DNA of 64,000 nucleotides from Cladophialophora immunda (taxonomy: Eukaryota; Ascomycota; Eurotiomycetes; Chaetothyriales; Herpotrichiellaceae), in the NCBI RefSeq assembly GCF_000835495.1, contig NW_015622543.1:2710806-2774805 (forward strand), read 5' to 3'. The notes under the pieces are model-generated. The model was not told the DNA's origin, made no database searches, and saw only the letters and a program-made list of their open reading frames with translations. The stretch's first letter is position 1; the number at the start of each line of letters is the position of its first letter. Below are positions 19,555 to 31,280 of the stretch, piece by piece. Both the position numbers and the translations under genes were made by a program.

Positions 19555-20360
19555 AGGGGTGCGAAGGGGGTGCGAAGGAGGTGCGAGGGGGTGGGATGGA
19601 GTCCGGACTGTTCAACCAAAAAAGGTCGTTGTCTCTCAAAACTCCAGATAGAATCAGGCTGCCAGTTTCAACATCTTGCGCAATCATCTACCAATCCGGG
19701 AGGCATATCAGTGGAGAGTATTAATTTCAGCAGCAGACAACCAGCGTCGGAGTGGTACAACCACCCAAAAAAGGGACAGGAGAGCCAAAAAAATAAAGAG
19801 CAAGTAAAAGTCCCAGCAAATATAAACCAAGGCAGGCACCTCTGTTTAGAGAGAATCTATTGAATACAGTTTCCAATAAAGCATCTTCAACTCGGTTCTA
19901 TATTCCTAGCTCTCTTTGCGGAGCGATCGTATATGTTCGTGCAAACTCCCCGTCAAATACCACCTGGTGGGGAACTTGACCGGCGACCGGGCCTTAAGCC
20001 AGTCCATGACCGAAAGATTCCAGAGAGTTCCTCGTCAAGGACCCATGGGTACTGTCCGTAGCAGATGTCGTTGCGGCCGTCTATGCCAGATGCCTTGTCA
20101 AGGACATGGTGGAATTTAGGTGGTCATTACCTTTGGATCTGCTGGTGATGGGCAAAGATAAAGCTGGATTCGTGAGAGCCCAGATTAATGGCGGCCAGTT
20201 TATCACCGTCCAGTAGGATAGCATATCGTCGTCTCGATGAGCTCAGGGATCTTTGGGTCAGCTTCTTTTCCAGGGCCGGGCCTCCCAATACTGACAAGAC
20301 GTGACCGGGAGATTACCAGAGCTTTGCTTACTCTGGAAGCACGATAAAATCGTGCTGGCC
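19555..20360. other. Intergenic, convergent gene ends
   Basis: Lies between the 3' ends of PGDH and the minus-strand GH43 gene. It opens with a G-rich tandem repeat (19556-19592). No gene recognised. Confidence 0.45.
19556..19592. repeat. Imperfect G-rich tandem repeat (GGTGCGAAGG-like, three copies)
   Basis: Three imperfect 10-12 nt units lie directly after the PGDH stop codon, in what should be its 3' UTR. On the transcript this is a purine-rich tract. Confidence 0.75.
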
Positions 20361-22063
20361 TTAGTTCACCTCTAAGCCACTGAAATGGACTGTTTGCGGC
20401 TCGTCCATTGCCACGGCAAAGACGCCGATGATAGGTCCGACAAAATCAAGGTCTGTCAATTCCAAGGTGTCAACAGTGGCGATAGAGACCCAGCCTGCTG
20501 AAGGCTGCGTCTCGGGAACCCTGTAGGAGAATTGGTATTGTTGCTCGGTGTACTTGAGTCCGAAGGCAAGACTTTCACGCGGCTCGATAACATGCTTCAT
20601 GGTCCGGTGAATCTTCTGGGCATTGTTGCGGACTTCGAATACGATGGCCGTCTCCTGAGTGTCGTAGAAGATCCTCGCATGGCGGTGCTCATCTTTGTAA
20701 ACGGCAAGTCCTGCTTTGACGTTGCTTGACGATTTCTGCGCCGCTGGACAGGTCATGAGGACCGAGCTGGTGCCCTCTAGTTGACGTTGGCGTTTGCCAA
20801 TAAATGTGGGAGACTTGGAGGGACTTTGGAGGTCAATGCTCCGTGCTTTGAGAGCGATGTCTCGGCCGCCATGTAAGATTCCGTAGTCGTCCAAGGCTGC
20901 GTCACGGATGTAGACGAAATCGACCATCGGTTTGGCAGTCAGCGCAGTCCTGGCGGGAAGGCCAAGCCCTTCCGGATTGGACTTGACCAGCTCCAAGGAG
21001 GGCCAACCTCCCGATGGCCATTTCCCTGAGGTGATGAACGATTCCCTCCCCATGATAAAGCGACCTGCCCTGTCCTTTCGCACTCCGAGGCACACTCCCC
21101 ACCAGCTCCCTGCACGGTCTTGGAACATGTCGCAGTGCCCTGTGAACTGTATGTATTCATCAGTTCCGCGTGCCGTAAGAACGGGATTGCCCTCGAATGC
21201 CTCGTAAGGCCCAAAAACAGCTCTGGACCTCGCAACGGTGACCATGTGACCCTCGTGTGTGCCACCTTCAGAAATCAGGAGGTAGTACCACCCGTCCTTC
21301 TTGTAAAGATGCGGGCCTTCTGGATTTACGCCGCCAGTCCCGGCCCAAACCATTTTCTCCTCAGATAACTTTTGGCCAGTTTGGAGGTCAATTTCGAATA
21401 GGTGTATTTTAGTCATGGGTCCGGGATTAGCTGAAGCTTGAATATAACTGCGTCCGTCGTCGTCGAAGAATATACTCGGATCGATCCCGCGAAAGTCGAA
21501 GTACACGGGATCGCTCCAGTTGTCCGACCAGACGTCTTGGGTTGTGACGATGAAATTTGCGCAGGCCGGTGCCAAAGAGCCATCTGTTGGGGCCATGATA
21601 TTTGTGCAGACTGTCACGTCGTTAGCGGTTCCCTGGAATGTCGAGAATCCCGTCGCTTTGCGGTTTCTTTCCCCTGAAGGGTTGGACAAGTTTTCATCGT
21701 CTTACCAACATATATCGTCCCATTGCGGTATCTTATGGTCGGAGCATAGAGACCCCCAGTGCCCAGCAGCACATCTCCGTTTTCATTGAGAGGAAAGACG
21801 CCGGTAGGAGACTTGGAAAGGCTCAGCTGAGATCGCCTATTGATTACATTCCCTTGTTCAATAATGTTAGTTTCTTCCATCCCAGAGGTCAACCATTTGC
21901 GCAACTAACCTATTTGTCTCCAGGCAATCAGATCCTGGGAAGAGTAGATTGGTAGACCCGGAAATAGATGAAAACTTGAGTTGACGAGAAAGAACGTGTC
22001 TTCAATCAAAATGATAGAAGGATCCGGCGCAAACCCCGGGATGATTGGATTGGTAGCAGTCAT
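20361..22063 (-). CDS. Glycoside hydrolase family 43 protein (beta-xylosidase/arabinofuranosidase type)
   Basis: Predicted inverting glycosidase acting on xylo- or arabino-oligosaccharides. Three exons: 22063-21910, 21852-21706 and 21610-20361 (516 aa), with GT-AG introns of 57 and 95 nt; the junctions restore 'WRQIGNVINRRSQL' and 'TIYVVCTNIM'. The N-terminus 'NPIIPGFAPDPSIILIED' carries the catalytic-base Asp of GH43. 'DPSIFFDDDGRSYIQ' supplies the pKa-modulating Asp and 'NPEGPHLYKKDGWYYLL' the general-acid Glu. The C-terminal 200 residues fit a beta-sandwich accessory domain. I start at ATG 22061-22063 because the family begins there. No signal peptide is visible, so the enzyme is probably intracellular and acts on imported oligosaccharides. 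A longer open frame upstream is not supported by homology. Confidence 0.9.
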
Positions 22064-22716
22064 TTGAGGACGATAGAGACGCGAGAACCTGAGACAGATT
22101 GGCTGAAGGAGAGCAGGGGATTTCACCGTGATAGAGAGCAGAATATCTGATCCCTTGCATAGGCGCCAGAATCCCAGATCCTGAATATACGGCAGGTGAA
22201 TCAGGCTGTTCGGGTAAATGAAGACAACTGCGACCTCGACGAAGGCCCGCTTGTTAGTCTGTTGTCCATGTTTTGACCAAACATACAGAGAAGTATAGGA
22301 AGCTGTCCTAAAAAAAATCCCCTTCGTCGAGTCAGCCAATTCCTGAACCGACGAGTGGCAGGGCAAGTGAGCACGCAGAAGCTCTCTCTCAAGATTTCCG
22401 GATGGCCCGTTTCGGCATCTCAGACATTTCCCAGGAACCGGAACCGGGAGCACACTCACCAAAGGGACCGGACACCAATGTCTTCCGGACTATCGTATAA
22501 CGCGACTTAAGTGAACCGAGCGCCGCGGGGCGAATCGTACAGCTCGTGGCGATGGAAACTTGACACATCTAACCCGAGAGACCACAAGGCGACGTGCTGT
22601 GGGGGAACATGTTGTTGTATTGACTCCCATATGTACAACGGCGTCTCAAGACGCTCCACGACTTCTCTTCACCAACTCGTGAACCTTTGCAGACCTCAGC
22701 CAGCATGCCAGATTGT
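22064..22716. other. Upstream region of GH43, 3' flank of the complex I gene
   Basis: Promoter side of the minus-strand GH43 gene and 3' end of the next minus-strand gene. No gene recognised. Confidence 0.4.
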
Positions 22717-23660
22717 CTATTTCTTCTCCTCCTTCTTCTCCTCAGGTTTCGGCGTGGGCAATTTGAACTCTGCGGGTTTCCTGTCCGAGCCAACACCAAC
22801 CTGTTCCCAAGCACTTGATCCACCTTCAAAGTTTCGAAACGCCTGCGTCATCTCCAGAGGCTCCACCACAATTCGCTTCTTCTCTTCATCGTATCTGATT
22901 TCAGTGTACCCAGTCAAGGGGAAATCTTTGCGCAGCGGATGGCCATCGAAGCCGTAGTCCGTCATGATTCGACGTAGATCAGGGTGGCCTGTGAAAAATA
23001 CGCCAAACATGTCATACACCTCCCTCTCATACCAGTTTGCGCCATCGTATAGGGACGTGATTGAGGGTACCGGTGTCGCTTCATCCGCATATGTCTTAAC
23101 TCGTATTCTTGAGTTGTGTCGCACACTGAGCAAGTTGTATACCACTTCAAACCGATAATTCTTCGTAGGGAAGTCTACCGCAGTGATATCTGCAACCATG
23201 GTATACTCTGCCGCGGTGTGGTACTTGAGGAACGTGAAGACAGGGATAACACCGGTCGGACAAATGTAGATGCAGAGTTCGTCTTTCCATACTGAGAACT
23301 GCTGGATATATTTGGGTAAGCAGGACATGAGGTATTGGCCATATTGATGGAGAGGCAGGGCTTTGTCTGCGTATTTGTCGGCATCGTTGACGATGGGTGC
23401 TGAAAGCTTGCCCATGGCTTTCTGACTGTCAGCCATTTGTTCCAGATCTTTTGTATCCGGTACTCACGTGGGCGAGGAGCCTTTCGCAACTCGGACAGGA
23501 GGTCGGGTCCAGCTGTCCTCAAGTCTGGGGCAGGTTTGTCTGCGGCATAACTCTTTGTCGATTGAGAAAGCGTCGCGCGTTGGGCGCATCCCTTGGCCTG
23601 AGAAGCCACTCCTAGCGGCCTCTTGCTCGCCAAGCGCAATATTGTCTTTGTCGACGACAT
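22717..23660 (-). CDS. NADH:ubiquinone oxidoreductase 30.4 kDa subunit (complex I, NDUFS3/NuoC)
   Basis: Peripheral-arm subunit of mitochondrial complex I. Exon 1 starts at 23660 and encodes an Arg/Ser/Ala-rich presequence ([17 protein letters not shown]). Exon 2 ends at 22717 and carries the family core, including '[15 protein letters not shown]', '[19 protein letters not shown]', '[19 protein letters not shown]' and '[11 protein letters not shown]'. The C-terminus ends in a short Lys/Glu tail. One small intron lies between about 23417 and 23468, with donor GTGAGT at 23467 and a CTGAC branch site. The obvious CAG acceptors do not keep frame with that donor. An AAG acceptor (exon 2 from 23417) does, giving 297 aa. 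A GTACCG donor with the GACAG acceptor is a second in-frame choice. Divergent from NOT4. Confidence 0.92.
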
Positions 23661-24111
23661 TTTGCAGGTCTCAGACCGTTACTATGCGGCCCTTGAACGG
23701 ACAGAATCTCATTGAGATGGTGCAGGAGCATCCCATACTGGTCATGGCGGAGCTTTGACGTGCCAAGACTGGAGCTTGTCCACTAGACGATATCTGGATT
23801 AGTGCGAGGTCTTTGCCGCAGTCGCGAGTCTTTGCAACGCAACCTTCGCCTTCGCTCCGTGGCTTTCGATGCGTATTTCATTTCGCTTCACTTTGAATAC
23901 TCCCTTTTGCCTCATTCCAGCCATTCGTCACGATCAGTATCGCTTCTCAAGAGTCGTTTCCCCAACTGCACAGACTCCCATCAGATGACTATTGCATTCC
24001 AGACACGATATTAAACCCATAGTGCATGGAGGACATTCTTGACCTTTATTCACTGGTGCCGGAGTCGAAAGAGGTGGAACACTTCACAGTTATATTATCG
24101 CCAGTACCGTT
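23661..24111. promoter_or_regulatory. Divergent promoter region, complex I subunit / NOT4
   Basis: A 451-bp gap separates two divergent housekeeping genes. No specific element assigned. Confidence 0.4.
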
Positions 24112-26567
24112 ATGAGTAGGTCGCAGGATACCGTCATCGATGATGACGAGGAGACTTGGTGAGTTCAGTGACAGTCGATCTGTCGCAATGCTGGCTTGAG
24201 ACTGATTACGTGACAAATAGCCCACTCTGCATCGAAGAGTTTGACCTATCCGACAAGAACTTCAGACCGTGTCCTTGTGGCTACCAGGTATGTCTTTGTT
24301 CCTGTTATATCTTCCCGAATCTCCTTTAGCATTTCAGTGTCCACACGATCTCAGCTGGTCGATACTAATGCTCAACGCAGATTTGCCAGTTCTGCTTCAA
24401 CAGTCTTAAGACTACTTACGAAAAGAGTACCTGCCCGAACTGTCGAAGACCCTACGATGAAAAGACCATTCAGTACAAAATCCCGACGGCTGAAGAATTC
24501 AAACTCGATCAACTAAACAAAAATAAAAAGCAAGCCGCAGCCAAACGAAAAGAGACGGAGAAGCGAGAGGTCGAAAATTCATCACGTCGCAATCTCGCTG
24601 GTGTGCGTGTCAAGCAACAAAATCTTGTCTACGTTATCGGCCTCATTCCGCAGATCAAAGATGAACAAGCACTGCTCCAGACTCTGCGCGGTCCAGAATA
24701 TTTTGGTCAGTACGGCGAAATCGAGAAGATCGTAGTTAGCAAAGCCAAACCAGGTGCTGCAAACCAAGGAATTGGTGTCTACGTTACATATGCTCGCAAA
24801 GAGGACGCGGCTCTCTGTATCAACACTGTCGATGGTTCTCTCAACGGCGATCGCGTTCTCAGGGCGCAATTTGGCACTACCAAGTACTGCTCGGCCTATT
24901 TGCGAGGGGAAACATGCACCAACAAAAACTGTAGCTTCCTCCACGAGACCGGCGAAGATGGTCAACACAGCTCATTGCAAAACGAACCCCATGGCGCAAA
25001 ACTACCTACTCGACCTGTCGTGTCGGCCCAGCCTTCGCAAATGAACCCTCCACCTCGACCACAGTCAGCGGCACAAAATGCGAACACACAGCCAATGGCT
25101 CGGCAAGGTAGCAAAGAAAATGATGACAGCAGGAAGAACTCGCACGATGGTTCTGCCCTACCCTCCACTGCCAGCTGGGCTGCTGCGAATGCTTCCGTCG
25201 CGCGAACAAGGCGAGCAAGCCAAAGCAATAGCAGGGCTACCCCAAGTCCCCAAACCACTCACGCTTCGCTCGCCGCTCAGAAGCCGGATGAGCACAAAGC
25301 TAAGGAGCCTCTTGTCAGTCAGCCATCTACCTCGGCCGCTCCCCCGAAGACGACATTCCAGCCAGAACAAATAGTTTCCAAACCGAAGCCGAAACCAATG
25401 GACCCGATACAAAAACAATACGAGGAGGTCCTCCGATGTGTATCACGGAGTTACCGATTCATCTACGACGACTCGTGTCTCAGTCCAGAAGCTCGCGCCG
25501 CGGTTGACGACATGCCCTGTTTTATCGACCCTTACGGTGGTGCCAAACGCCGCGCCATGCGAGAGAAAGAAGAGGCCGAGCGCGCAAAGCTAGAGGCCGA
25601 AACCAAAGCCAAACTCGAGGCGCAGGCCACATCAGCCGCAGAAGAAACACTGGATGAAGACAATATTGTTGCTGGTAGCCTTGCTCTAGGTGGCGAACCA
25701 GAAGATGATCCAAGAGGTTCTTCAGCACGTGGAGCAATCGGACGCCCGGCCCAATCTCTGAGCGACCAGTTTTCGACTATGGGGTTGAATAATCGGAGCC
25801 TAACCCCTCAACAGCGACAACAATTGGCCCTCCTCAACACCGGCAACCTGCCACAGGCTCCGGGTCTCAATCAACCCAGCTCCCAGAATATCGCCTTCGA
25901 GATGTCAGACTTTGAGAGAAGAGGACCACAGTACAGCCAAGCCCAGTACGAACAGATTAGCAGTCATCAACGCCACGGTTCCCGATACTTCAACAATGAT
26001 ACCAAAGCTGCCACCACCAGTCGCTTTCAAGGACAGCAGCAGAGCTTCTACTCCAGTGGGGTTCAAGGACCTCCTCCCGGGCTGCCAACGGCTGGGACCC
26101 CTCCGGTTAGTGGCGGCGGCATGTTCGCCCATGGCCAGAATTTCACCAACCCTGGGTTTGGAACTTCCAAAGATATCAACGCGGAAGTTTATTCGAGGAA
26201 TCGCAGTGGAACAAATCAAGGTCATGATCTGTCTAAGCGTGAGTTGCTCCTTTCTTTGCAAAATAACCCCCTTCGGTCACCCCCATTGTCAGCCCCTGCC
26301 CCTGGCGTCCTCAACCCGCTCTACGCTCAATATCAGACATACCAAGATCCTGGGCTTGTCAAGCAAAGGAAGAAGGGCAAGAAGCACAGACACGCTAACA
26401 CTTCCTCTTCAGGAGGTGGTGTAGAGCATCTTGCAGACCCGAGTATTGCGTCAGTGAGAGTCCAGCAGAGCAATACGACAGGGCAGGGGCTGTTTGGGGG
26501 TAATCAAGGTGGGTACCAACAATCGAACCTCTACGGCGGCGGCGGCGGCGGGTACAATCGATGGTGA
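24112..26567 (+). CDS. NOT4: CCR4-NOT complex E3 ubiquitin ligase NOT4
   Basis: RING-type ubiquitin ligase of CCR4-NOT, acting in co-translational quality control and mRNA turnover. Exons are 24112-24158, 24221-24287 and 24381-26567 (766 aa). The junctions rebuild a C4C4 RING: 'TCPLCIEEF' (Cys16, Cys19), 'FRPCPCGYQICQFCF', 'STCPNCRRPYDE'. A coiled basic linker follows, then an RRM ('NLVYVIGLIPQIKDEQAL' to 'VLRAQFGTTKYC') and a CCCH finger ('YCSAYLRGETCTNKNCSFLH'). The rest is Ser/Gln/Pro-rich low complexity ending in a Gly-rich tail (YGGGGGGYNRW). A donor-like site (GTGGGT at 26509) just before this tail is in phase with an acceptor at 27107. Splicing it would swap the last 20 residues for the large downstream frame and give about 1634 aa. 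Confidence 0.93.
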
Positions 26568-27107
26568 TCGACGACATTCCGACCTCAATCTCTCTATGCC
26601 CCTTTCCTTTTCTTTTCACTTCTTATGATGGATTCTGTTTGGCGTTGGTGGTACAAGGCCTACCTATTCGGATCAGCGAGCAATGCATAAGTTAGTAGCT
26701 GAATGGCGAAAGCTTAGTGGAGTAACGGCATGGTCACAGTCATGGTCCCTGGCGAGCGTGGGACGCATCGAAAAACCAATCTATCGGCATCAGGCTTTTC
26801 TTCAGCGGCATCAATCGTCCCATTTTCACGGCTCTGTTATGTATGTTAGTACCCTTCTCTGACCATGTTACAAAAGGGTCAGACAGATCAGAAAAACAAT
26901 TTCTTACAATTCCTTTTAGGTCAAATGCTCTAGAGACAGTAAAAAGGCTTGTGCTGAGGGATCTGAAGATGCAAAATGCCTGATTGTCTTTGACTGTCCC
27001 CTTGAGCCCGTTTCATGTACCCGCCGCCGCGCTGTCTGATGGTTCTGGCTGTGTCCTCCATGTTATTTATATGTTGTTTGAATGCTTCGCTAACGCTGTC
27101 GGTGCAG

Positions 27108-29770
27108 TGGATGAGAAGAACTTTCCGCCTCTGCCAGCTCGCCCGGATTCACAGCCTCCACATTTACACTCTCGGGTCTCGTCCTTCCAGAGTCATTACA
27201 GCTCGGGTCTACGGTCATCTACACCCAAAGTCCCGCCAGGATTCGAGCTCAGCCATGGACACCCCGCTCCCATTAGGTCGGTGTCTCCTACCCAGCCTGG
27301 CCAGGCAGTTGGACAACGAAGCACTTCAATCAGTTCTGTACCTATCGCACCAGCAGTGCCAATCGTACCCTTGACAAATCGCACATCAACTCCGAAGCCA
27401 AAGGGATCCGATCCGCCGAAAGAAGACAGCAAGGTCATGCCGGTTGACGATGCACCTATCTCGAGCAAGAAGCCCAGCACCGGAGTAAACGAAATTAGTC
27501 TGGGCTCGCCCAAACCGAAGTCAAGTCGTCAAAAGTCTGAGATTGAGAAGAAGCTGGATGTGGCAGAGAAGGTTGAAGAGAAAACTCGGAAGAAAGATGA
27601 CTCCCGGACTCTTGGAAAGGTTGAGGACACTAAGGGCAAAGGGAAAGCCCCAGCGGCGAAACCTGGGAAGATTGATTTACCTCAGGGAATCGCCTCAGAT
27701 GCCCCGACTAACTCGCCGCTGCCATCTGTCAACGCTAGTGGTTTGGATAAGTCTGCTACACCGATTTTGGACTCCGCCGTCGTCGGCACACCGGCGACAA
27801 TGAGCCCCCGGCCGGTTACTCCTGTTACTACAACTCCGTCGGAAACATCCAAGACATCGATGCCCCGACCCAGAACTCTGCGCGTAACGACTGGAATGGT
27901 GACAAAAACGCTGGAGCAGACCCCTGCTTCTGCCACGACCGAGAAATCCAGCGCTGTGCCTCCCATTTCGGCTATGAAGAAAGGCTCGAGGCGACCTTCG
28001 CTCTCTTCGGCCCAGCTTAGTAGGCCTTCAACTCCAGCAATGTCTGAGCGCCCTTCTCATGACGCTTCCCGTGCCAGCTCTCCTCCACCCAGTATAGTTG
28101 GTTCTGCTCCAGAACGAAACAAAAGCAAGGCCCAACTAAAGAAAGAACGGCGAGAGAAGTCTAAAAAGACGACTGATACCAATGACAATGTTCCAAGTGC
28201 TGCCACTACCCCCGTAGTGGAAGAAGTTGCTCCGGTCATTGCTCGGCAAAAGAAACAGAAGAAGCAACGACTGGAGAGTGGCACCCCGGCTAGTGGTGAC
28301 GAGAAGGCGAAACCAAAGTCGCAGGAGATCGGCACGAAGACGCAAGAAACGATCGAGAGACAGAACATGGCAACTATTGGGAATGCGGCGGGCCAAAAGA
28401 AGACAGAGGAGAAAGACAAGGCCTCTCTTCTCGCTTCGCAGCAGGCCGAAAAGTCTGCAAGTCAGTCTCAAAAACCAGGCACTCCTCGAACAGCAACACC
28501 AAAGCAGGAGTCTGCAGCTAGAGTTGACGAGGCCAAGGGCACGTACACGATGCGCGACCTGTACAATGAAGCAGAGAAGATGGCCGCAGCCAATGACGGC
28601 CTTTCGACCCACGCCGCCATGCAAAAACTGCTCAACGAGCATATTTCCTCGATGCCCAAAATCTTCTCCTCACTCATCCAAATGGGGGACCTTTCTAGGG
28701 AACACCCCTGGCTCAATCCGCCCTCTTTCAACTCGGCCACATACAAATTACCGCCAGACTCCCGACGTGGCCAAGAGTACCTGGACGGCAACGGATACAG
28801 TGCCAACGATGCGTTTGGGTATATCTATCTGCCACTCAAGGAGAAGCAAGCATTGAAGGATGGCAATGCCGTGAGTGTTGCAGATGCAGGAGAGCGAAAA
28901 GATGATCTGCTGAAGAGATGTTTGGTGACGCCGAATGGATGGGTCCTGAGGCATCTCAGCGCTGACGAGGGTGAAAAGCTCCTCGAACTCGAGGAAAGAC
29001 GCCAAATATACCTCGAGGAGTTTGGGGATTTGGGCACCATGGCCGGGTTGGGTGTGCTTGAAACCGATGACTACACCAACCTCGGCGGTGGCATGGAGAG
29101 GCTTGCCCGACATGGTGAGCGGCACGGTGTTGTTTGGATCATGGGGGAGGATGGCGAAATGGTTGATGACGACGAGTTTGAGCCATTCGACGACGAAGAC
29201 GGCGAGATTGATGGTGAGATCGGCGATAGCGACGAAGAAGGGGAAGAGGAGGAATACGGCGAAGGGGATAGCCTGGATGTCGAGGGAGGGGAAAGCTTTG
29301 AAGCCGACGACTCAGTAAACATGCCAGGTGGCTGGGACCTCCCCCCTCGGGATCCTCATCATGCTCCTAGAGTTGGGTCTGGCGGGCGGATTAATTCTCT
29401 GCCTGGGTTGGGTCCGCATTCTAGGACGAATGCTCTGCGCTTGCCTTCGAGAGGTCCACCGATCGGCCAGGAAGATCCTGTGCAACAGGACAATCGTGCC
29501 ACTGCTGGTCCAAGCACGGCTCCCCAAAACGCCAGCAAACAATCCCCCGCAGCGTCAGCAACAAATGCAGCAAACGCAACAACGACAGAAAACGTTAACG
29601 TGCGTCTTCTTGACGCTGATGCTCTGCAAAAACGCGTCCAAGAATCACAAAAGGCGCTCGATGCAGCGCGCAAAGAGATGGAGAAGGCTGAGAAACTTTG
29701 GAACAAGAAGGCAAAGGACATTGGCCGGTGGAGAGAGGGTCTCATCGGGTCGTTGGGAGTGAAGGGCTAG
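27108..29770 (+). CDS. Disordered/acidic coding region, probable NOT4 C-terminal extension or separate gene
   Basis: An open block of 887 codons ends at TAG 29768. Coding clearly begins at the acceptor GGTGCAG/TG (27107/27108), preceded by a good branch site GCTAAC; upstream codons in the same frame read as intron. From 'VDEKNFPPLPARP' the protein is long and Ser/Pro/Thr/Lys-rich. It then has a folded-looking part ('TYTMRDLYNEAEKMAAANDG' to 'ETDDYTNLGGGMERLARHG'), a strongly acidic stretch and a coiled coil near the end ('LQKRVQESQKALDAARKEM'). No start codon is clear. The phase fits NOT4's exon 3 through a 599-nt intron, and I recall fungal NOT4 proteins annotated near 1500 aa, which favours one gene. 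A separate gene with a small first exon between 26700 and 26850 remains possible. Confidence 0.7.
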
Positions 29771-30706
29771 GAGATTCCTTCAACATCACGAGCGGGAGCA
29801 GCGCCAGAAGGTCCGTCAAGAAAAGCGAAAGGAAAGGCGAAAGCAAAGGACAAGGGGAAAGGACAAGCCAACACCGACACGCAGCAATGGTCCAGAGAAA
29901 TCGAGATCGAACTACCCGAGCCCGAGCCATTACTGCCGCGCTTCCTCGATATCCTCGAGACCGATCTACAAGGCCCGGCAACGACCTTGTGGATCGAAGG
30001 CCCACTCATCTCCAACGACCTCAAGCCGAACGAAGCCATCCACACTTCGGCAGACAGAACGACCATGAATCATCGAGAGAGCCAAATGACCCGGATTCTG
30101 ATAGGTACAAATCCCCTCGACGATCAGATTCTTTGCAGAAAAATCCTCGTAGTTGAGGAATGGGACTGGCGCTATCGTGACGATCAAGAAGGTGTCTATG
30201 GCACTGGAGCCCGACTGGAAGGACCGGACCGTCTGATTCAACACGTTGCTGCTGCGGCCGCGGCACTAGACGGCATCGATGTCGAGGAGGTCAGAAGTGA
30301 TTTTGACCCCAGGAGGAGAATGCGCGATTGGCTCGTCGTCACCAAGAAGATCCGGCAGCCTTGGGAAAACCGGACCAGCCTGCTTGCATCCCCAGTCCCC
30401 CCCTCCGCTGGCCTCCCGCCGCGCGAGCTCTGGCATCTCTTCGGATCTCCGCGGAGTTTCGGGCGTAGGGCAAGGGTGAGGAAAATCAACCCCAAGGAGC
30501 TCAAAACCTTGCTCTTCCTGCGCGAGATCATCTATCACCGGTGGGAGTTGCAGAACAAGGGTATCATGTCAGACGAACAGTTCCAGGAGCCGCAACGGAG
30601 AGCCGACCTCTGGGACTGGGCGTTGTATTGTTATGACGGGTTGCTTCGGCTTTTGCAATTTCAGAACGGCAAAAAGCCAGAGGGATACCTGAAGAGGAAG
30701 ATTTGA
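29771..30706 (+). CDS. Uncharacterised coding block, 5' end unresolved
   Basis: I do not recognise this protein. The frame is open from directly after the TAG at 29768 to the stop at 30706 and is the same frame as the preceding block. It starts with a Lys/Ala/Gly-rich stretch (KAKGKAKAKDKGKGQ) and continues as ordinary globular sequence: 'PRFLDILETDLQGPATTLWI', 'ILVVEEWDWRYRDDQ', 'LKTLLFLREIIYHRWELQN', 'RADLWDWALYCYDGLLRLLQ'. The first in-frame ATG is at 30065 (MNHRESQMTR, 213 aa), but about 100 coding-looking codons lie upstream of it. So either a spliced 5' exon is missing from my model, or the TAG at 29768 is an error, a read-through site or inside an intron. A Trp-rich, helical, fungal-specific protein is all I can say. 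Confidence 0.55.
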   Translation, partial: EIPSTSRAGAAPEGPSRKAKGKAKAKDKGKGQANTDTQQWSREIEIELPEPEPLLPRFLDILETDLQGPATTLWIEGPLISNDLKPNEAIHTSADRTTMNHRESQMTRILIGTNPLDDQILCRKILVVEEWDWRYRDDQEGVYGTGARLEGPDRLIQHVAAAAAALDGIDVEEVRSDFDPRRRMRDWLVVTKKIRQPWENRTSLLASPVPPSAGLPPRELWHLFGSPRSFGRRARVRKINPKELKTLLFLREIIYHRWELQNKGIMSDEQFQEPQRRADLWDWALYCYDGLLRLLQFQNGKKPEGYLKRKI

Positions 30707-31280
30707 TCAGGGGAGGATTTCTGAGAAGACGTTTAAATTTACTGTGTGACAAGGATGGGTATCGCTAAGGGGGGTTGATCAGGGACTGGAAATGGGAATT
30801 GGAATGGAGTCCCCGTGTGGGTTTTTATCATTATTGGGGGGTCTTTGCTGCTATTCGTGACTGAGCATCGTCATGGTCTTTATTCAACCCCTAGCCAGGG
30901 CACAATCCTGGTGTTGGTTGTGGTCGGGCATGGATGGTATGGTGTGATACCGAGCATATGGATATTCGCTTGCACCCAATTAATCAAATACTCCTCTTAC
31001 AAGCTCCTTCGTGGCCCCCTGTCTCCAGCCTGTCTAGCTTTGAAGCTCAAGGTCAAGTCAAGGTAGCACCTTTTTGGGTTGTCCTAGACATCTCGGCCGC
31101 ATATTCCTTCCACGGCATTTTCCAGTTCTCCTTTGTAAGATCAGCACATGCATCCCTCCCTGGTCTAGGTTGACGTTTCTTTCACACTCAAATCCACTCT
31201 CCACTGCGGGATGTAATGTCCCGGCTGAGGTACTCGCACAAAATGTCTCGCTGCATCTTCTCCACCCCACGTGTGGAAAA
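30707..31280. other. Intergenic, convergent gene ends
   Basis: Lies between convergent genes. It is T- and GT-rich around 30815-30930 on the plus strand, consistent with 3' UTR sequence. No gene recognised. Confidence 0.45.

Noticed and set aside
21905..22462. N-terminal extension of the GH43 protein by about 130 codons
   Set aside because: The sequence has no signal peptide and no family similarity; the domain starts at the ATG at 22063.
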